Below are positions 33,191-42,100 of a stretch of 64,000 nucleotides of DNA, piece by piece; positions within the stretch are counted from its first letter, which is position 1; each line of letters begins with the position of its first letter. The position numbers and the translations under genes are program-made. Under the pieces are notes generated by a model, which made no database searches, was not told the DNA's origin, and saw nothing but the letters and a program-made list of their open reading frames with translations. The stretch covers positions 705,001 to 769,000 of the forward strand of contig NZ_JAGT01000001.1 of assembly GCF_000526795.1 (NCBI RefSeq). The letters run 5' to 3'. Source of the stretch: Ruminococcus flavefaciens AE3010. Lineage in GTDB: Bacteria; Bacillota; Clostridia; Oscillospirales; Ruminococcaceae.

Positions 33191-36100
33191 AATATTCCTT
33201 CTCCTCAGCTTTCGGAATAGGTACATATTCTTCGCTCTCAGCTCCTGCAAGTACTGCAAGCTGCTCTGCTGTCGGATGTGCAAATACTTCCTTTAATGCT
33301 ATTCTTGTTCCTGTTTCCGCTTCGATACGGTTTACAAGTCTTGTCGCTCTCAGTGAGTGTCCGCCGAGTTCAAAGAAACTGTCCTTGATTCCCACCTGTT
33401 CCACATTAAGTATTTCACTGAATATATTGCAGATCTTCTCTTCGATCTCGTTTCTTGGTGCGATGTACTTCTTTGTCGCTCTGGCTTCGATATCGGGTAG
33501 GGCTCTTTTGTCAAGCTTGCCGTTTCGTGTTACGGGTATTGCTTTTATCTGCATCATATATGCAGGCACCATGTATTCGGGCATGCTTTCGCTGAGCCTG
33601 TCTCTTATCTCTGACACGCTCTTTTCTTCATCGCTTGTGAAATAAGCATATATTGCCTTATCTCCTGTGCTGTCTGCTCTCGCTATTACTGCACAGTCCT
33701 TTATTCCTTTAATTTCTCTTATTCTGCTTTCAATTTCACCAAGCTCGATTCGGAAGCCTCTTATCTTTACCTGCTCATCTATTCTTCCTAAGAACTCTAT
33801 ATTTCCGTCAGGCAGCCATCTTGCAAGGTCTCCCGATCTGTACATTCTTCCTTCACCGAATGGGTTCTTTACGAACTTCTCGGCAGTTAGCTCAGGACGG
33901 TTCAGATAGCCTCTTGCAAGTCCGTCACCTGTTATGCACAGCTCGCCCGGCACTCCTATTCCGCAGAGATTATCAGCTTCAGCAATATATACCTTTGTAT
34001 GGCACGAATGTCCTCCGATAACAACTCTTTGCGTTTCTGCCTTTATTTCGCTGTATGTGGTGTTTACCGTTGCCTCTGTAGGTCCGTATGAATTTATTAT
34101 CTTCTTTCCGCTTACTGCGATTTTTCTAAGAACATCAAGCTCTGCGGCTTCTCCTCCTGAATCAAGAAGTCTCAGATCAGGCATTCCGCAAATATCCAGC
34201 TCTCTAATTACCTTAGGTGTCAGCGATGCCACTGTTATTCGCTTTGTCTTCATGTACGCTTCAAGCTCACTCATATTGTAGCGCATCTCTGATGCCACTA
34301 CATACAGTGCTGCTCCGTTCAGCATCGCTCCGAAAATATCTCCCACTGACTGATCGAAGCAATAGCTTGCATACTGCATCATTCTATCGTTTCCCGTCAT
34401 TTCAAATACTTCTTCATATGACTTTACAAGTCCTATTAAGCCTGTATTCTCCAATTCTACGCCCTTCGGCCTTCCAGTTGTTCCCGATGTGTAAATACAA
34501 TAGATAAGGTCATTCGGTGTGTTGATATGCTGTAGATCATCGGACGCACCTTTCCAGACCTCTTCGTTTCCAAGGTCTATTACAGGTATTTCGTTGTCAA
34601 TTATTACATTTTCAGTTGTGTATTTCAGTACTGCCTTTGGTTTGCAGTCATCAAGCATGAAGCTTATCCTATCCTTTGGATATGTCGGATCGATCGGCAC
34701 ATATGCTCCGCCTGACTTGATAACTCCATATATTCCGCATATCATTTCTATGCTTCTGTCAGCAATGATCGCTACAAAATCATCAGGCTTTACCCCAATT
34801 TCACGAAGTTTGTGTGCAAGGCTGTTGGCTCTTTCATTGAGCTCTGCATATGTCAGAGTATTGTTTTCAAATACAAGCGCAGTACTATTTGGTGTTTTCT
34901 TTACCTGTTCCTCAAAGAGCTCAACTACCGTCTTGCCTCTTGGGTATTCTGTTTCTGTTGCATTGAAGTCGTTTAGGATGAGCTGCTTTTCTTCGGCTGT
35001 TGCCATTTCAATTTCGCTTATTTTCTGCTCAAAATTTACAGTTATGGACTTCACTACTTCGATGAAATGTGCAAGTATCCTGTCTGCTGTTTCATTCTTG
35101 AACAGTGCTGTACAATACTCAAGTACAACTCCGAATTTGCCGTCTGTTTCCGTTACATCTATTGATAGATCGAACTTGGCTACTGTATTGGCTGTTCCTG
35201 TTTCCTCGATTCCGCTGTCTCCGAGTTTAAGCTTTGTGCTCTCGTTGTTCTGCATCGTAAGCATCACGTCAAACAGCGGATTCCTTGACATATCTCGTCT
35301 TACTTCTACTGCTTCGACAAGCTCTTCAAACGGATATTCCTGATTTTCATATGCCCTAAGGCATGTTTCCTTTATCTCTTTAAGGAAATCCTTGAAGCTC
35401 TTGTTCTTCTCGGGTCTTCCTCGCATTGCAAGTGTGTTGACGAACATTCCAAGCATACCTTCGGTATCCTTATGGGTACGTCCGCTTATGGGACTTCCTA
35501 TTACTATGTCTTCCTGTCGGCTATACTTGCTCAGCATTACCATTGCTGCTGCAAGGAATACCATGTATTCGGTTGCTCCGCTTTTCCTTACAAGCTCCTT
35601 GACGCTATTACTTAATTTCTCGTCAAGGGTTGCACTTGTTATGCTTCCTTCGTAGCTCTGATCCTGTGGTCTCTGAAAATCTGTCGGCATATCAAGTACA
35701 GGTATTTCATCTTCAAACTGCGACTTCCAATACTTTGCCTGTCCGCTCAGGTCTCTTGTTCTCATCCACTCGCTGTAATCTTTGAACTGATGTGTCAATG
35801 GCTCTGGTTTTTCTCCGTTGTACAATGCCATGAACTCATTGGTAAACGTATTGACACTCATTCCGTCACTGACAATATGGTGCATATCGAACATCATGAG
35901 ATGGTACTCGCCCTTGTTTACAAGCTTTACTCTTACAGGCTTTCCGCTTGCAAGATCAAAGGGCTTCAGGAAGTTCTTCATAAGTTCTTCATCTGATTCG
36001 GTACTTGTTATGTATTCAAAGTCTGCTTCTGTATGGTCGAGTATCTTCTGCACAGGCTCTCCGTCTATCATCAGGAACTGTGTTCTCAGTATCTCATGGC

Positions 36101-39100
36101 GGTCGGTCATTTCCTGTAATGCTTTTCTGAGATCAGCAGGGCGCACTTCTCCAGTTAGTTTCAGATTCTGGGGCATATTGTATGCTGTCGACTCGGGATC
36201 CATTTGCTGTATCAGGTAGGTTCTTTTCTGAGCAGAAGACATGGGATAATATTCCTTCTCCTCTGCCTTTGGGATAGGTACATATTCTTCGCTCTCAGCT
36301 CCTGCAAGTACTGCAAGCTGCTCTGCTGTCGGATGTGCAAATACTTCCTTTAATGCTATTCTTGTTCCTGTTTCCGCTTCGATACGATTGACAAGTCTTG
36401 TCGCTCTCAGTGAGTGTCCGCCAAGCTCAAAGAAACTGTCCTTGATTCCCACCTGTTCCACATTAAGTATTTCACTGAATATATTGCAGATCTTCTCTTC
36501 GATCTCGTTTCTTGGTGCGATATACTCCTTTGTTGCCTTGGCTTCAATATCGGGCAATGCTCTCTTGTCAAGCTTTCCGTTTCTTGTTACGGGTATTGCT
36601 TCTATCTGCATCATATATGCAGGTATCATGTATTCGGGCATGCTTTCGCTGAGCCTGTCCCTTATCTCTGACACGCTCTTTTCTTCATCGCTTGTATAGT
36701 ACGCATATATTGCCTTATCTCCTGTGCTGTCTGCTCTTGCTATTACTGCACAGTCCTTTATGCCGTCAATACCTCTTATTCTGCTTTCTATTTCTCCAAG
36801 CTCGATTCGGAAGCCTCTTATCTTTACCTGTTCGTCTATTCTTCCTAAGAACTCGATATTTCCGTCAGGCAGCCATCTTGCAAGATCTCCCGATCTGTAC
36901 ATTCTTCCTTCACCGAATGGGTTCTTTACAAACTTCTCGGCTGTAAGTTCGGGACGGTTCAGGTATCCTCTTGCTACTCCGTCACCTGCTATGCAAAGCT
37001 CGCCCGGGACTCCTATTCCGCAGAGGGCATTTTCATTCAGAATATACATCTGCGTGTTTGAAATAGGCTTTCCGATCGGTGTCTTATCAACCTTTTTATC
37101 TATTATATAATGTGCCGCAAAAGTAGTTGTTTCGGTAGGACCATATACATTTCTGAAATCGACACCTGTATTCTGACTGCGAAGTATTTCAACATGTCTT
37201 TCTGAGGTTGCCTCTCCGCCGAACATCAAGTGCTTCAAGCCATTGAATATAGTATTATCCTCATAAATAAACTGGTTGAATAATGCTGTCGTGATAAACA
37301 GGGTATTAACTCCGTTTTCAGTCATATATTTCTTGAATGTCTCTGCATTCAGCATCGTTTCTTTTTCTACAAGGTGCAGTGTTCCGCCGTTCAAGGATGT
37401 GCCCCACATTTCAAACGTCGATGCATCAAACATAAGCTGTCCTGTCTGAAGTACTACTGTTTTTTCATTTAAATCCGTGTAATCACAGTTCTTTACAAGC
37501 TTAACAACATTTCTGTTTTCTACGATCACACCCTTTGGCTTTCCTGTTGTACCAGATGTATAAATACAATAGATCCCATCTGTTGGTTTATTGACGATTT
37601 CAGGATCATCGGACGCACCTGTCCAGACCTTACTGTCTGCAAGGTCTATTACAGGTATTAAAGTTTTAAAAGTTATACTCTCCGTTGTTAATTCAAGTAT
37701 TGCTTTAGGCTTGCAGTCCTCCAGCATGAACTCTATTCTGTCATCAGGATATGTAGGATCAATCGGAACATAAGCTCCGCCTGCCTTGATGATACCATAG
37801 ATTCCGCATATCATTTCTATGCTCTTGTCTGCTATGATAGCTACAAAATCATCAGGCTTTACCCCAATTTCACGCAGTTTATGGGCAAGGCTGTTGGCTT
37901 TTGCATTCAGTTCTGAATATGTAAGGCTGTTATTTTCAAATACAAGTGCTGTATTGTTCGGAGTTTTCTTTACCTGCTCCTCAAAGAGTTCTGCTACCGT
38001 CTTGTCTCTTGGATAAGCTGCAGCGGTATTGTTGAAATCTTCATGAATAAGCTTTTTCTCCTCATTCAGAACAGTATCGAGATCACATATCCTGCTCAAA
38101 GGAGATGCCGCTATTTGATCGCATATATACACAAGCCGTTCAATAATAAGCTCGGCTTCTTTTTCACTGTATTTGCGAGGGTCATACATTAATTCCAATC
38201 TCAAAGTGTCATTTGTATCAAAAGCACTTACGGTGAGATCATAATTTGTCTGTTCTCTGGAACTTTCAAAGACTATGCCCTCTTTTTCGGCAATGTTTTC
38301 TTCCTCTTTCTTTCCCGATGAATAGTTCTCAAAAACATAGAGTATCTTTATAAGATCAGAGCCCTGTGGTGTAAGCTTCTGAATATCAGCAAGAGAATAG
38401 TACTCATAATTAGTGCTGTCAACATTTTGTTTCTGCTGCTCACGCATAAGCTGTTCAACAGTACAGCCTTGTTCGGTTTTAATTCTTACCGGTATAGTAT
38501 TGATAAAGAGTCCTACTATATTCTCGATACCTGACATATGAGCGTTTCTCCCCGAAACTACCTTGCCGAATAACACATCGCTGCTTCTGCTGTATTTCTG
38601 AAGCATTATACCTAAAGCAGCTTCAACAGCAGAATTAATGGTGCACTCATTTTGTGAAGACACTGCTCTGAGCGCAGAAGTTGTATCAGTTGGAATCTCT
38701 CGGCGTATTACTCTTACCTGTTCATCAGTCTCCTCATGGATTCCGGCAGGAATTATCCTGCACTCGCTTTCATATCCGTCGATCAGGTTTCTCCAGTACT
38801 CTTCGGCTTTTATTTTGTCCTGATTATCCAGCCATTCAATATAATCGTTAAACTCTTTCTCTGATCTTTTCTGTGCAACTATTTCATTTCTTATCTCATC
38901 AATGCTCTTTCCGTGTATGAGTTCGGAGTAATACCTGAACAGATGCTCGGATATATTTGATACTCCCCAGCCGTCTATTATGATGTGATCGATAGTTATT
39001 ACAAGCTTTCCGTTTTCATCGCCTGTTTTTATCAGGGTAACACGGATAAGCGGATCATTTTCGAGATCAAATCCCCGCTTTACATCTGTCTTTAAAAGAT

Positions 39101-42100
39101 CACTTATCTCATTTTCATTTGCATCAACAATATTAAACTCAGGAACATTATCCTTACATATTATCTGCTTTGGTGCAGATATACCCTTATATACAAACTT
39201 TGTCCTGAGGACCTCAAATCTTTCACTCAGAACATCAAGCGCCGCAGTAAAAGCTGTAGCATCGATACGATGACTGATATTATATACGCCCTGAATAACA
39301 TAAGAAGTCGAGTCCTTGTCTTCAAGCCTATGAAACAGCATACCCTCCTGAAGCGGAGTAAGTCCGTAGATTTTTTCCGGTTTATATCCGACACTCTTTA
39401 TAATAGTGTCAAATTCATTTTCATTAATATCATTAAGACCGTAATCACTTCTGGTCTTTTCTTCACATACATTGCATTTGCAGAATTCTGCAAGTTCCGC
39501 CGCACAAGATATAAAATTATCCTTCAGCTTCTCAGCAAAACCGATACCTATAGTCCGATCCTGACATCTTATATTAAACATGAGCTTTCCGTCACTGATC
39601 TGACAGTCAAATATTATCTTATCATCGGTAACATTTTCTTTTGCGACTGTCATACCGTAAGAATAATCGCCTGAATAGCTCATCTTACTTCCGCTGAAAT
39701 CTCCGAGATAGTTGAAGCATATATCAGGAGCACAGGAATGCGGGACAAAACCATAACCGAGTCCCGAATCAGGTATGCACCTTAACGTATCCTTTGCATT
39801 TTTTATGGCATTTAAGCTGTCATCAATATCCTCAAAGGCAGCTGCATAAACATTTGTAAACCAGCCTACTGTTCGGTCTACAGCAGTATTACCGTGTATA
39901 CTCTCTCTTCCGTGTCCCTCGAGCTTTACCGAAAGAAGCTTCTGACCTGTTATCCTGCATACAGCTCTTGTGAGACCTGCAAGAAGAACTTCATCTATCT
40001 TAGCACCGCATATGTTCATACTGCAGTGCAGCAGGCTATCAGTGATCTCCTCGCTCAATTCACCGTAAACACTGCCTGTTTTGCCGTTTTCACAGCTATA
40101 TTCTATACTTCCTTGTGCGATCGATTCATCATTTTTCTTCCAGAAATACCTGTCGATGGCGGAGCTCTTTCCATATTCGTTAAGCTGTCTGCTCCAGTCA
40201 GTAAATGACATTGTCTTCTCGGGTAGCTTTACATTTTTCTCTTCCTTGATCTGATATACAGCTGTGTCCAGATCTTCGGAAATGATTCTCCATGAAACGC
40301 CGTCAACAGCAATATGATGTATGCACATCATCATTATCTTATCGTCACCAAGGTCAAATACTGCCGCCTTTACCAACGGACCTGTTTCAAAGACAAAGCC
40401 TCCGTTGATGCGTGTACATTCCTCTTCTACAGCTTTTTTCTTATCATCTTTATCAGAAAAATCATACTCATAGAAATCAAAGAGTCTGCTTTCATTAACA
40501 GGCAGGATTCTTATCTCTCGTCCTCTGCATACAGCTCTGAGCATATCATGGTGCTTGACTATTTCACCTACAGCACAGCGTATAACATCATTTTCCGTGC
40601 CTTTCATATTGAATATCATTGCCTGATTGAAATGCTCAGGCTTTTTCAGATCATAATCAAAGAATTTGTTGATTATGGGAGTGTTCTCTATTGTGCCCGA
40701 TACTTCACCCTGATCGTAAGATACAGATGTATCCATTCTGTTCATGGCAGGGACGATCTTTTCAACAGTTTTTCTGTTCATTATCTCCTTGACAGAAATA
40801 TCATATCCTGCATTTCTGAGCTTTGAGATAATTCTTATGGCTTTTATTGAGTCGCCGCCAAGCTCATAGAAATTATCGGTTATACCGACACGCTCAATAT
40901 TAAGTACATCTGCAAAAGCTTCACATAACAGCTTTTGTATGTCGTTTTTGGGAGCAGTATACTTTCTCTCGGTACGTGCTTCTATCTCGGGAAGTGCTCT
41001 CCTGTCAAGCTTTCCGTTTTTGGTCACGGGTATCCTGTCTATCTGCATCATATATGCAGGTATCATATATCCCGGGACATTTTCACTGAGCCTGTCTCTT
41101 ATTTCCGAAACGCTCTTTTCCCTGTCACTTGTATAATAAGCATATATTGCCTTGTCACCTGTACTGTCAGCTCTTGCAATAACGGCACAGTCCCTGATAT
41201 CTTCTATCTCACGCAGTCTGCTTTCAATCTCACCAAGCTCAATCCTGAGTCCCCTTATCTTGACCTGTTCATCGATACGTCCGAGATAAGCTATATTTCC
41301 GTCAGGAAGCCACTTTGCCAGATCTCCTGTACGGTACATTCTTCCATCACCGAATGGATTCTGTATGAACTTCTCTTCGTTAAGCTCAGGGCGGTTAAGA
41401 TAACCTCTTGCAACTCCGTCACCGCCGATGCACAGTTCACCTGCAACACCGATGCCGCAGAGTCTTAAACCGTTCAGAATATATATCTGAGTATTTGAAA
41501 TAGGTCTGCCGATGGGGATAATGCTATTATCCTCAGGGGTACAGTCATAGTAAGTAACATCGATACTTGCTTCTGTAGGTCCGTAGAAATTGGCAAGCTT
41601 AGCGGACAGGCCTGCCGATTTGGTTATACTGTAGAAATTATCGACATGGACAGGTTTAAGAGCTTCACCGCTGGCAAAAACATTTCTCAGGCTTTTCAGC
41701 TTGAGGGCAGCTCCCTGAGTATCCATGACATATTCTTCAAACATAGCCAGCATGGACGGAACAAAATGCATGGTAGTGACCTTGTGATTCAGTATAGCAT
41801 CACATATCTTATTCGGCTCTTTTTCTCCGTCCTTAACAAGAAGCGCAACTCTCGCGCCCTTTATTGCCCACCAGAATATTTCCCATACGGATACATCAAA
41901 CGTAAATGTTGTTTTCTGTAGAATAACGTCTTTTTCATCTATCGGGTATCTTGAATCCATCCAGAATATTCTGTTTACAAGGCCCTGATTGCGGTTCATA
42001 ACGCCCTTGGGCTTTCCGGTCGTACCTGAAGTATATATACAATAGATAAGGTCATCGGGTCTATTGACTCTTTCGGGATTTTCGGATACACCTTTCCAGA

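Noticed and set aside
16395..37028. Transposon-driven duplication of the 3.87-kb block
   Set aside because: I saw no transposase, terminal inverted repeats or target-site duplication at the borders; homologous recombination is simpler.
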